DNA of 64,000 nucleotides from an uncultured Acetatifactor sp. Lineage in GTDB: Bacteria > Bacillota > Clostridia > Lachnospirales > Lachnospiraceae. Where the stretch lies: the NCBI GenBank assembly GCA_947589075.1, contig CANQBS010000002.1, forward strand, positions 37,656 through 101,655, read 5' to 3'. Positions 56,773-64,000 of this stretch are shown one piece after another (positions within the stretch are counted from its first letter, which is position 1; every line of letters begins with the position of its first letter). The position numbers and the translations under genes were made by a program. Below the pieces are notes generated by a model. The model ran no database searches and was not told the origin of the DNA. It was given only the letters and a program-made list of their open reading frames with translations.

Positions 56773-57024
56773 TTAATCGTTTCCCTGATCCAGACCTGCA
56801 AAGAAGTCGTCGTAGGAGCAGACATAAATTTTCTTAAGCTCCATCAGAATGCTTGCCCGGATATTCAGCTCTCCGTTTTCATATTTGGCATAGGTGCTTC
56901 TGCCGATATCGCAGCCCCGTCTCTGCAGTTCGGCACAGAGCTTTTCCTGGGAGATGTGGTGCTGCTGTCTTAGGAGCTTCAGGTTATCCCCCAGATTGCG
57001 GTCCCTTCTGATCTTTTGTTCCAT
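56773..57024 (-). CDS. Small XRE-family regulator, paralogue B
   Basis: An 83-residue helix-turn-helix protein (LGDNLKLLRQQHHISQEKLC) ending CSYDDFFAGLD, closely related to the gene at 34049. It shares with it the upstream TTGACC-N8-GGTCAA site. It lies between the TPR and GH115 genes on the opposite strand, so it interrupts the carbohydrate locus and could regulate the GH115 promoter, which starts on the other side of the shared gap. Confidence 0.85.
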   Translation of the reverse strand: MEQKIRRDRNLGDNLKLLRQQHHISQEKLCAELQRRGCDIGRSTYAKYENGELNIRASILMELKKIYVCSYDDFFAGLDQGND

Positions 57025-57059
57025 GGTTTATCCTTCTCTTTTGTAAATTCCTTTTTTAT

Positions 57060-57096
57060 GGAGGGAAATAGATGGAATAATCATCTATTTCCCTCC
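57060..57096. repeat. Perfect 15-bp hairpin in the XRE paralogue B leader
   Basis: GGAGGGAAATAGATG pairs exactly with CATCTATTTCCCTCC around a seven-base loop. It lies between the candidate minus-strand promoter and the XRE start, so it would be near the 5' end of that mRNA. Confidence 0.7.
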
Positions 57097-57130
57097 ATAA
57101 ATCTTATTGTATGCTATATGGTTCAAAATA

Positions 57131-57150
57131 TTGACCGCTATAATGGTCAA
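57131..57150. promoter_or_regulatory. Inverted-repeat operator candidate, copy B
   Basis: TTGACC-N8-GGTCAA (spacer GCTATAAT), matching copy A at 34475 in all 12 arm bases and 6 of 8 spacer bases. A minus-strand TACAAT box lies 19 bases away, as for copy A. Confidence 0.65.
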
Positions 57151-57200
57151 TAAAGGGTGTGCTGGGAAAAATAAAGGGACTTTTTTATTTTTGCTTTTTA

Positions 57201-57229
57201 TTGAAAGAATATGCAGGCTGGAATATAAT
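57201..57229 (+). promoter_or_regulatory. Promoter of the GH115 gene
   Basis: TTGAAA, a 17-base spacer and TATAAT. The leader of about 100 bases contains two dyads: GGATTTC/GAAATCC (57240-57269 region) and GGCGAC/GTCGCC (about 57282-57305). Confidence 0.8.
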
Positions 57230-57337
57230 GATACAAGGGGATTTCGAGAGCACGAAGTGCGGAGAAATCCGTGTATCATAGGCGACCAAATACCTTTTGT
57301 CGCCCACATTATATAATACAAACAGGAAGGATAGATC

Positions 57338-60300
57338 ATGGGTATCAGGATTAAAAGGTATGCTTATGTCACATTAAAAGTATCGGAGCGGGAGAGCGAA
57401 GCGGTGAAGCTGGCGGCGGTAAACCTGAAGAGAGATCTGGTCAGAACCCTGGACTGTCGGGTGAATTCCGAAGCCGATGTGCCGAAGATACAGATCATAG
57501 CCGGAACTGCGGGAATATCGGAAGAGATAGGAGAAAAGGCGGATCTGGAGCAGTTAAAGGACGGGCAGGGACGATATCGCAGGGAAGCCTTCCTGATCCA
57601 GGAAAAGGACGGGGAGCTTTTGATCGCCGGAACGGACAGGCGGGGAACGATATACGGGATTTATGATTTCTGTGAATGGCTGGGAGTCTCTCCCTGGTAC
57701 TTTTTTGCGGATGTACCTGTGCGGGAGCGGAAGGAAGCCTGCCTGGAGACCGGTTTTTGCAGGACGGATTATCCTTCTGTGGAGTACAGGGGTATTTTTA
57801 TCAACGACGAGGAAGAGCTGGAGCACTGGGTACAGCGTTATATGGGTGAGGAAACCATCGGCGTAAAAACCTATGAAAAGATTTTTGAACTGCTGCTTCG
57901 GCTGAAAATGAACTATATCTGGCCTGCCATGCATGTGAATTCCTTTAATTTAAAACAGGAGAACGGGGCTCTGGCGGACCGGATGGGTATTGTGGTGGGA
58001 ACCTCTCACTGCGACATGCTCATGCGCAGCAACAACAGAGAGTGGAGACCCTGGCTTAGGAAAAAGGGATACACTGACGTAGAGTACGATTATTCCATGG
58101 AAGGGCGCAACAGGGAGATTTTGAAGGAATATTGGCGGGAAAGCATTGAACAGAACCGGGATTTTGAAGTGGCATATACCCTGGGGATGAGAGGTATCCA
58201 TGATTCAGGGATGGAAGGGCGGGCCATGAGGGGGCTTGCCGGAGAACAGCTTCTGCAGGCAAAAAAGGAGCTGCTGGAGCTGATCCTGCAGGATCAGGAG
58301 GAAATGCTTTCCCAGGTGCTGGGAAAAGATAACAGCAGGCAGGTTTTGAAGACCTTTGTCCCTTATAAGGAGGTCCTGGAGCTTTATGATCACGGTCTTC
58401 AGGTGCCGGAGGATCTGACCCTCATCTGGGTGAATGACAATTACGGCCATGTCCGGCGCTACCCCAATGATCAGGAAAAGAAAAGGGCAGGAGGCAACGG
58501 CATCTATTACCACAATTCCTACTGGGCGCCCTCCGGGAAATCCTATCTTTTTATCTGCTCCATCCCGCTGGCGCATACTCGCAATGAGCTGAAGAAGGCC
58601 TGGAAAGAAGGAATCCGCAAAATCTGGGTAACGAATTTCGGCGCCATGAAGCCCCTGGAAATGCAGATGAGCTTTTATGCCAGGCTGGCATGGGATGTGG
58701 GAAAAGAGAATGCCCTGACGGATGATGAAGAGTCCTTTATAGCCGGATGGATCGACAGCTGCTTCAGCGGCTCTCACGGCAGGGAGCTTGCGCCCCTGCT
58801 TCTGGAATTCGACCAGCTCACCAACGCAAGGAAGCTGGAGCAGATGGATGAGGACGCTTTTTCCCAGACAGCTTACGGGGATGAAGCGGCGGTCCGGATC
58901 CATCGCTATGAGAGAATCCTGAAAAAGGCCGATGAGGTTTATGGTTCTTTGCCCAGGCAGGAGAAGGACGCCTTTTTCCAGCTGGTGCTGATGAAGATCC
59001 ACGCCGCTTATTTTACCAACTGCATGTATTATTATGCAGACCGCAGCAATCTGTGCGTGGAACAGGGAAAATTCCCGGCGGCTGTTTCCTATGTGAAAAA
59101 ATGCAGGGAGTATGATCTGGCAAGACAGAAAATGCTGTATTACTATAACCATGTGATGTCCAACGGGAAATGGAACGGCATTCTCACCCCGGAGGATTTT
59201 CCGCCCCCAAGGACGGCCATGTTTCCTGCATGTAAGCTGCCTCTTTCGTCCGGGGATTTTCCCGGGGATTCCCCGGAGAAAGCCGATTCTTCTGGTGGAA
59301 AACAAAGGCTGTTGGTCACCCTCTGGAACGGGGGACGGGAAATTGTTTTTTACAGGAATCACAGGGTCTGGGGAACCGGGAGATTTACAGAAGCAGGTTC
59401 GGCAAAATGGATCGAGCTTGCCAATGCAGGGGAAGGAGAGCTTCAGGTAAAGCTGGAAGGGCCTGACTGGCTTCAGATCGAGGAAAAAGAGCTTGCGGTA
59501 AAGGAGGAGGTCCGGGTGCTTCTCCAGGCAAAGCCCGAAAATCCTGAAAATCCCGAAGGACCCAGAAAATTCGAAAGATCCGGAAAACCTGAAGAACCCG
59601 GAAAACCCGAAGAGCCCGAAGGGTTTGAAGAGCATACTGACAATAAGGCGCATATTCCTGTCCAACCTGAACAGACCAAAGCTGTCTTGCAGGTAACCTG
59701 CAGCGCCACGGGCGAAGTCCTGCAGATTCCCGTAAGGCTGGAGGAGCGGGAAATATCCTTGCCTGAGGGAGGGGGCGTGAGGATGCGCCATATTGCCTGG
59801 GAAGAGGACGGCCGCATTGTGGCGGAGGCGCAGGACGCCTTCCCGGAGGAAGAGGCAGCAGGGTTTGTGGAAACGAGATTATCCTCCCAGGTGGGCTGGG
59901 AGCGGATCCTCAACCTTGCCAGGGATCACGGCGCCCTGGCAGAAGCAAAGGAGCCGGGGGCAAGGCTGGATTACTGGTTTTTCAATCAGTCCGAAGGCAG
60001 TTTTGTCCTGGAGCTGCATCGCTTCCCTTCCTTAAATTCGGTAGGGGAGATCCGGGTCGGCGTGTCCCTGGATGAGGAACCCATGCAGGTGCTCGCTACA
60101 GCTTCCAATGATGAACACAAAGGAACCTGGGACGAAAATGTGAAAAATAATGTGGACAAGCTGTATCTGACCCTGCCTTATCTGACGGCCGGGCTTCACC
60201 GGATCAGCTTCCATGCCATAGACCGATATTTTGCTTTCAGCCGCTTTGTGATCTATACAGAGAACCGCAGGGAAAATTCCCTTGCCCTGAAGGAGGGCGA

Positions 60301-61168
60301 CCAGCATTTGCCAAAGGAGCTGGATGTTTTGAAATATGCAGATGATTTCTATGGGGAAATCGAGCTGCCGCTCCGTCCTGTATTGTATCTTCCGCAGGGC
60401 GCATCCAGGGACAGCTTATCCATGGAGGATATCTATCTGACTCCGGAATCAGCAGGACATCCGGTAACGCCGGCCCAGATCCTGGAGAAGGCAAGGGAAC
60501 CCTTTGCCAAAAGATCGGAGATGTCGGATGCGGAGGCAGAAAGAGTTCTCATCGACGCCGGCGCCGCCCTGGCTCAGACTCCCTTCGCCTATACGTCCTG
60601 CAGAAACTGGAATTATTGCTGTGGCGTCAGCCATGGAGGGACGAGCCTTGCCATGTATTTGAGGGGCGGCCACCCGGCGGGCAGGGTTCAATCTGCGGGC
60701 AGTGTCCCTTCGACCGACAGCGGCCAATTCGCTGGCAGTGTTTATCCGGCAGGCAGCATCCTGCCTACAGACAGAGCTCAATTCGCCGACAGCGCCTATC
60801 CGGCAGGCAATACCAAGTCAGCAGACGGCGCCCAGGCAGCAGTTCCTGAACTCCACTACCGGCTCAGGCTGGGGGGAGGAACCTATCATATCTGGATGCT
60901 GCTTTATATGTGGGGAGTGGAACATTCCCATTTCTATCTGGAAGTGGACGGAAAGAGGATTCCTGAGAAGGAGCTGATGGAAGGAAAGCCCATATGGCGT
61001 TATTCCTCCTGCCAGGTGTGGAAATGGGTGCCCGTTTACACCTGCGAACTGGGGGCAGGAGAGCATCTGCTGACAGTCGGATTCCTGTCCCATGGACTTA
61101 GACTGGACAGCATTTATCTGACCGATGGGGAAGAACTGCCCCCTGCGGATCCGGAAAGGGAGGAATAG
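57338..61168 (+). CDS. Glycoside hydrolase family 115 (alpha-glucuronidase-like), with repeat inserts
   Basis: A 1276-residue protein. The catalytic half matches GH115, enzymes that remove glucuronic acid side chains from xylan or arabinogalactan: GIFINDEEELEHW, MNYIWPAMHVNSFN, YTLGMRGIHDSGMEGRAMRG and LIWVNDNYGHVRRYP. No signal peptide is seen. Two inserts are lineage-specific low complexity: a Pro/Glu-rich stretch near 730-770 (KPENPENPEGP-like) and 18-residue tandem units near 1118-1165 (QFAGSVYPAGSILPTDRA-like). The last 55 bases overlap the convergent EamA gene. It has its own promoter. Confidence 0.88.
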   Translation: MGIRIKRYAYVTLKVSERESEAVKLAAVNLKRDLVRTLDCRVNSEADVPKIQIIAGTAGISEEIGEKADLEQLKDGQGRYRREAFLIQEKDGELLIAGTDRRGTIYGIYDFCEWLGVSPWYFFADVPVRERKEACLETGFCRTDYPSVEYRGIFINDEEELEHWVQRYMGEETIGVKTYEKIFELLLRLKMNYIWPAMHVNSFNLKQENGALADRMGIVVGTSHCDMLMRSNNREWRPWLRKKGYTDVEYDYSMEGRNREILKEYWRESIEQNRDFEVAYTLGMRGIHDSGMEGRAMRGLAGEQLLQAKKELLELILQDQEEMLSQVLGKDNSRQVLKTFVPYKEVLELYDHGLQVPEDLTLIWVNDNYGHVRRYPNDQEKKRAGGNGIYYHNSYWAPSGKSYLFICSIPLAHTRNELKKAWKEGIRKIWVTNFGAMKPLEMQMSFYARLAWDVGKENALTDDEESFIAGWIDSCFSGSHGRELAPLLLEFDQLTNARKLEQMDEDAFSQTAYGDEAAVRIHRYERILKKADEVYGSLPRQEKDAFFQLVLMKIHAAYFTNCMYYYADRSNLCVEQGKFPAAVSYVKKCREYDLARQKMLYYYNHVMSNGKWNGILTPEDFPPPRTAMFPACKLPLSSGDFPGDSPEKADSSGGKQRLLVTLWNGGREIVFYRNHRVWGTGRFTEAGSAKWIELANAGEGELQVKLEGPDWLQIEEKELAVKEEVRVLLQAKPENPENPEGPRKFERSGKPEEPGKPEEPEGFEEHTDNKAHIPVQPEQTKAVLQVTCSATGEVLQIPVRLEEREISLPEGGGVRMRHIAWEEDGRIVAEAQDAFPEEEAAGFVETRLSSQVGWERILNLARDHGALAEAKEPGARLDYWFFNQSEGSFVLELHRFPSLNSVGEIRVGVSLDEEPMQVLATASNDEHKGTWDENVKNNVDKLYLTLPYLTAGLHRISFHAIDRYFAFSRFVIYTENRRENSLALKEGDQHLPKELDVLKYADDFYGEIELPLRPVLYLPQGASRDSLSMEDIYLTPESAGHPVTPAQILEKAREPFAKRSEMSDAEAERVLIDAGAALAQTPFAYTSCRNWNYCCGVSHGGTSLAMYLRGGHPAGRVQSAGSVPSTDSGQFAGSVYPAGSILPTDRAQFADSAYPAGNTKSADGAQAAVPELHYRLRLGGGTYHIWMLLYMWGVEHSHFYLEVDGKRIPEKELMEGKPIWRYSSCQVWKWVPVYTCELGAGEHLLTVGFLSHGLRLDSIYLTDGEELPPADPEREE
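60689..60832 (+). repeat. In-frame 54-nt tandem repeat within the GH115 gene
   Basis: Units start at 60689 (36-nt shortened), 60725 (54 nt) and 60779 (54 nt), each opening CAAT(C/T)(T/C)GC. The encoded units QFAGSVYPAGSILPTDRA and QFADSAYPAGNTKSADGA align over their length. Confidence 0.85.
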
Positions 61169-62025
61169 GTGTCCCTTATTACCAATGCGGTGCCCGCAGC
61201 CATAACTGCCAGGGCCGCCAGATACATGCCAGTCAGCGGCTCATGCAGGAAAACAAAGGAGAAGAAGGCTCCGATAAAGGGAGCCACCGCGTAATATGCG
61301 CTGGTTTTCGCCGCTCCCAGGGTATTTTGTGCGCGGATGTACAGGAAAATACTTAAACCATAGGCGACAAATCCCAAAAGCAGCGCAAGAAGGATATAGA
61401 TGGGCTGCGGCATGGTTTCCCTTTTGATACACGCAATGATCAGAGAACCAAGCCCGGAAAAGATGCCCTTCAGAAAGACGATTTCATAGGTGCTTTTGGA
61501 AGAAATGTTTTTTGTGCAGTTATTTTCAAAGCCCCAACAGACTGTTGCCAGAAGGACCAGCAGGGAGCCATAGGAAAAATGAAAGCTGTCCGTTCCCTCA
61601 AATGAAAGCAGGATACTGGATAAGGTGATCAGAGCTATGGCTCCCCAGAGCTTTCGGGATACGGCTTCCTTAAAGATTACCAGTGCAATGACCGTTGTGG
61701 CCACAATTTCAAAATTGCCCAGCAGAGACGCATTGGAGGAGGAGCCGTAACGGATTCCCAGCATGAGAAAAATAGGGGCGGCAATGTCCAGCCCGATCAT
61801 GCCGATCACGAAAGGCAGGTCTTTCCGGTCCAGCTTTGCGCTCTTCTCCTGTTTGTTGAACAAGGACATGATGCCAATCCCCGTTCCCGCTCCCAGATAA
61901 AGGAGGGCAGCCATTGTGGCGGCTCCCACATGGTTCAGAAGCAGCTTTGAAAAAGGTACGTTGATGGCGTAAAAAGCAGCGGCCAGCAAAGCATATAGGA
62001 TGGATTTCGCTTTTTGTATTTTCAT
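61114..62025 (-). CDS. EamA-family (DMT) transporter
   Basis: A 303-residue membrane protein with ten predicted helices in two EamA repeats (LYALLAAAFYAINVPFSKLLL first half; LLVLLATVCWGFENNCTKNIS second half). The superfamily exports amino acids and other small metabolites; the substrate here is unknown. Its 3' end overlaps the GH115 coding region by 55 bases on the opposite strand. The start follows AGGGAGAACAG. Confidence 0.9.
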   Translation of the reverse strand: MKIQKAKSILYALLAAAFYAINVPFSKLLLNHVGAATMAALLYLGAGTGIGIMSLFNKQEKSAKLDRKDLPFVIGMIGLDIAAPIFLMLGIRYGSSSNASLLGNFEIVATTVIALVIFKEAVSRKLWGAIALITLSSILLSFEGTDSFHFSYGSLLVLLATVCWGFENNCTKNISSKSTYEIVFLKGIFSGLGSLIIACIKRETMPQPIYILLALLLGFVAYGLSIFLYIRAQNTLGAAKTSAYYAVAPFIGAFFSFVFLHEPLTGMYLAALAVMAAGTALVIRDTYSSLSGSAGGSSSPSVR

Positions 62026-62389
62026 TTTTTGATCTGTTCTCCCTCAAATCAGTCTCTTCCCGTGAGCCGTAAAGCGCATGCTTTATGAACGAAAGAATCA
62101 AACGCCGCTGCAGCGCCACGCCTGCGCATTGGGCGAGTTCTGGAGTTTATTATACTCTATCTGTTAGGAAAAGGCAAATAATTCAATTATTCTGTTGTTT
62201 ATGGCGTTTCTGCCGTTTTCACCGGATTTTAGAGAAATTACATATTGACTGACCGAAAGCTGAGATGATTACTTGCAGCGTAAACGGGTGTATGCATGAA
62301 GGGTTTATTTTACATCAAATATCGGATTAAATAAAATAAATATATAAAATTAATCATTATAATTACAAATAAAAAAGGAGGGTGCCATT
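62026..62389. other. Divergent intergenic region between EamA and Uma2 genes
   Basis: On the minus strand TTGCCT (62172-62177), a 17-base spacer and TATAAT (62149-62154) form a promoter for the EamA gene, giving a GC-rich leader with palindromes (TAAAGCGCATGCTTTA). The right half, 62180-62370, is AT-rich and holds no gene I can support. Confidence 0.7.
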
Positions 62390-63034
62390 ATGAACAAGGA
62401 AGAAAAATGCACTGAAGGAGAGCATATGACAGGTAAAGAAAAACTCACTATGGAGGAGGCAATGCAGGCTCTGGAAGGGAAAAATCATACCCTGGACGAT
62501 TATTATGCCCTGCCGGATGATCTGCGGGTAGAGCTGATCGACGGGAAATTTTTCGTCATGGAATCTCCCACTTCGTTCCATCAGCTGGCAGCAGGAGAAA
62601 TCTACTATCAGATTCAGAATTTTCTCAAAGAAAATAAGGGAGATTGCATGGCGTTTATTTCTCCTGTGGATGTGCGTCTGGACTGCGATGACCGTACCAT
62701 GGTGGAGCCGGATGTGATCATTGTATGCGACCGGAAAAAGATTGAGCGTTGGGGGATCATGGGAGTGCCGGATTTTGTCCTGGAGGTGCTCTCTCCCTCT
62801 ACCAGCCGCAAGGACTCTGTTCTGAAGCTGAAAAAATACATCAATGCCGGAGTGAAGGAGTATTGGATGATCGATCCCAAGTCCATGAAGCTGGTGGTCT
62901 TTAACCTGACGGAGCGGGCGGAATATAATCCTGAGATCTATGGTCTGACCGGGAAAGCGCCGATTGCTTTATATGAAGGGAGGCTTCAGATTGATTTAGA
63001 AACCGTGGGAAATCTCATCCGGGAATTTTCCTGA
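62390..63034 (+). CDS. Uma2 family restriction-endonuclease-fold protein, second copy
   Basis: A 214-residue Uma2/DUF820 protein. The fold core is VEPDVIIVCDRKK and DFVLEVLSPSTSRKDSVLKLKKY, then EYWMIDPKS. It is longer at the N-terminus than the copy at 38739. The start follows AAAGGAGGGTG. Role unknown. Confidence 0.88.
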   Translation: MNKEEKCTEGEHMTGKEKLTMEEAMQALEGKNHTLDDYYALPDDLRVELIDGKFFVMESPTSFHQLAAGEIYYQIQNFLKENKGDCMAFISPVDVRLDCDDRTMVEPDVIIVCDRKKIERWGIMGVPDFVLEVLSPSTSRKDSVLKLKKYINAGVKEYWMIDPKSMKLVVFNLTERAEYNPEIYGLTGKAPIALYEGRLQIDLETVGNLIREFS

Positions 63035-63042
63035 CCGGGTGA

Positions 63043-63118
63043 GCAATCCACCGCACGCACGGCATAGCACGGCATAGCACGGCATAGCCGGGTAAATGCC
63101 GCTACGCGGTGCTTCCAG
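63043..63118. repeat. Small GC-rich repeat, copy B, with internal CGGCATAGCA tandem
   Basis: GCAATCCACCGCACG and GTAAATGCCGCTACGCGG/GCTTCC match copy A at 44580. Between them ACGGCATAGC occurs three times in tandem. Confidence 0.7.
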
Positions 63119-63187
63119 CATAGCGGGTAACGGCAAGGCCAACTTGAAAAATATGTCTGACATCTTCGGGAAAACACTGAAACCATC

Positions 63188-63216
63188 TTGATTTTGTTCG
63201 CAATATCGAGTATAAT
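63188..63216 (+). promoter_or_regulatory. Promoter of the excisionase-like gene
   Basis: TTGATT, a 17-base spacer and TATAAT, 37 bases before the start codon. Confidence 0.75.
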
Positions 63217-63252
63217 ATATGAGTAGAAAAAGGTCGTCAGGGGGCGAGAATA

Positions 63253-63468
63253 ATGAAATATCTGTCCATTCGTCAGACAGCGGAACGCTGGGGAATCTCA
63301 ACCCGGCGCATACAAATTTTATGTGCGGAAGGGCGTGTGCCTGGCGCAGTCAGGATTGATTACTCGTGGGCAATACCAGACGATGAGCCGAAGCCAAAGG
63401 ATGCGAGGATCAAGAGTGGAAAGTATATAAAGCAGAAAAACGAGGCGAAAAACAGTGAAGCTAATTGA
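63253..63468 (+). CDS. Excisionase/MerR-type small helix-turn-helix protein
   Basis: A 71-residue protein with SIRQTAERWGISTRRIQILC, EGRVPGAVRI and a WAIPDD turn, the pattern of the DNA-binding 'helix-turn-helix domain' proteins found beside restriction, Fic or integrase genes. The basic tail (RIKSGKYIKQKNEAKNSEAN) is of low complexity. After its stop the same frame continues into a methyltransferase relic. Confidence 0.78.
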   Translation: MKYLSIRQTAERWGISTRRIQILCAEGRVPGAVRIDYSWAIPDDEPKPKDARIKSGKYIKQKNEAKNSEAN

Positions 63469-63624
63469 ATCGTCAAGGAGATCGCAAAGCGCAAGCCCCT
63501 CCGCGCCGTCTTCCGCGATTCCGGCTTTGCCTCCAGCCCGGAAAAAATCAATGTATTTGAGATCTTCAAGCTCTATATGCCGGAGGACGCTGGCGACATT
63601 CAAAAGCGCGTGAGAGTGATTTAA
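63469..63624 (+). pseudogene. Remnant: C-terminal end of a type III restriction-modification methyltransferase (Mod)
   Basis: Directly after the HTH stop, the same frame reads 51 codons (IVKEIAKRKPLRAVFRDSGF, then INVFEIFKLYMP and RVRVI) to a TAA. RAVFRDSGF near the C-terminus is characteristic of type III Mod/adenine-specific methylases. No start codon, catalytic motif or the rest of the enzyme is present. It is too short for the ORF track and is best explained by a deletion that removed the body of mod. Confidence 0.65.
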
Positions 63625-63635
63625 GGGGGATAGAG

Positions 63636-64000
63636 ATGGACAACAACAGCTTAATACCAAAGAATTCTGATACTCCTACAATCAATATGAGTGCCCTATG
63701 CCGCAATTCGATTGAGTTGATTCGGTATGCCCGAAAGATTGCTGCCAATCAAGTGAATTTTGTGCAGCTCATGACGTACTATGTTCTTGGATATTGGATC
63801 GTTGAGGAACAGCAGTCCGGCAGGGAGCGTGCCGGTTACGGCAAGAAAGTCATTCAGACGCTCTCTGATGCGTTGAACGCAGAGTTTGGCAAGGGCTTCT
63901 CGGTTGATACCCTTGAAAATACAAGAAAATTTTACCTTAGCTATCAGAATCGAATTTCCGAAACAGTGCTTCGGAAATTCGTTGAGCAAAAATCCGATAC
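63636..64000 (+). CDS. DUF1016/YhcG-type nuclease-domain protein, N-terminal part (runs off window)
   Basis: The frame from ATG 63636 (after AAGGGGGATAG) stays open to the window end for 121 codons. The sequence YYVLGYWIVEEQQSGRERAG followed by YGKKVIQTLSDALNAEFGKGFS and ENTRKFYLSYQ matches the DUF1016 N-terminal domain of PDDEXK nuclease YhcG. The nuclease domain itself lies beyond the window. It is close to the mod relic, consistent with a defence-like cluster. The ORF track misses it because it lacks a stop. Confidence 0.82.
   Translation, partial: MDNNSLIPKNSDTPTINMSALCRNSIELIRYARKIAANQVNFVQLMTYYVLGYWIVEEQQSGRERAGYGKKVIQTLSDALNAEFGKGFSVDTLENTRKFYLSYQNRISETVLRKFVEQKSD

Noticed and set aside
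58205-59791. 528-residue minus-strand ORF opposite GH115
   Set aside because: It is antisense to the conserved GH115 frame, and its Phe/Pro runs derive from the Pro/Glu repeat on the other strand.

Overview
The window looks like a chromosomal stretch of an anaerobic, Gram-positive gut Firmicute, most likely Lachnospiraceae. The inference rests on moderate G+C, AGGAGG-type ribosome binding sites, TTGACA/TATAAT promoters, an anaerobic sulfatase-maturase, a cobalamin riboswitch operon and several cytoplasmic glycoside hydrolases. No genus is assigned. I saw no rRNA operon, CRISPR array, intact insertion sequence or prophage.

Layout. 1-3.2 kb holds housekeeping genes (3' end of lon, engB, an AI-2E-family permease, truA). 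3.4-6.2 kb holds an atypical response regulator, a TraX-like membrane protein, MntP and a cold-shock protein with a structured leader. 6.4-8.3 kb is an IbrB/IbrA-type pair (ParB-like plus PAPS-reductase-like). 8.5-9.5 kb holds a membrane-anchored EIIA-like protein that lacks both active-site histidines, then tRNA-Pro(UGG). 9.8-16.4 kb is a complete F-type ATP synthase operon. Its notable feature is one 750-residue ORF that joins a second b-type anchor and stalk, the C-terminal domain of delta, and the whole alpha subunit. There is no separate atpH, and epsilon lacks its C-terminal helical domain.

16.5-32.8 kb holds a duplicated CmpB-type membrane protein, a GH38 alpha-mannosidase, a second AI-2E permease, an alpha/beta hydrolase and a DHH phosphoesterase. 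It also holds a BtuFCD-like uptake operon with an adenosyltransferase-like gene behind a cobalamin riboswitch, a UvrD-type helicase with an extra Cys/His C-terminal domain, and an Rpn-family nuclease. Two copies of a 163-174 bp palindromic element flank parts of this region. 32.8-49.5 kb holds an anSME-like radical SAM enzyme, small XRE regulators, a DUF3737/LysR/MsrA cluster, paired half-size chromate transporters, a PHP phosphatase, DUF362, a Gfo/Idh/MocA oxidoreductase, MetF, AzlCD and a large hybrid sensor kinase.

49.5-62 kb looks like a carbohydrate-use locus: an AraC regulator diverges from a GH35 enzyme, a DUF5107-TPR protein and a GH115 enzyme, with an EamA transporter convergent at the end. 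GH35 and GH115 carry exact-period in-frame tandem repeats. The last kilobase begins a defence-like or mobile region: a small excisionase-type HTH gene reads in frame, after its stop, into a 51-codon relic of a type III restriction-modification methyltransferase, followed by a DUF1016/YhcG-type nuclease that runs off the window.

All calls come from reading the sequence and recalled family knowledge. No database search was run.
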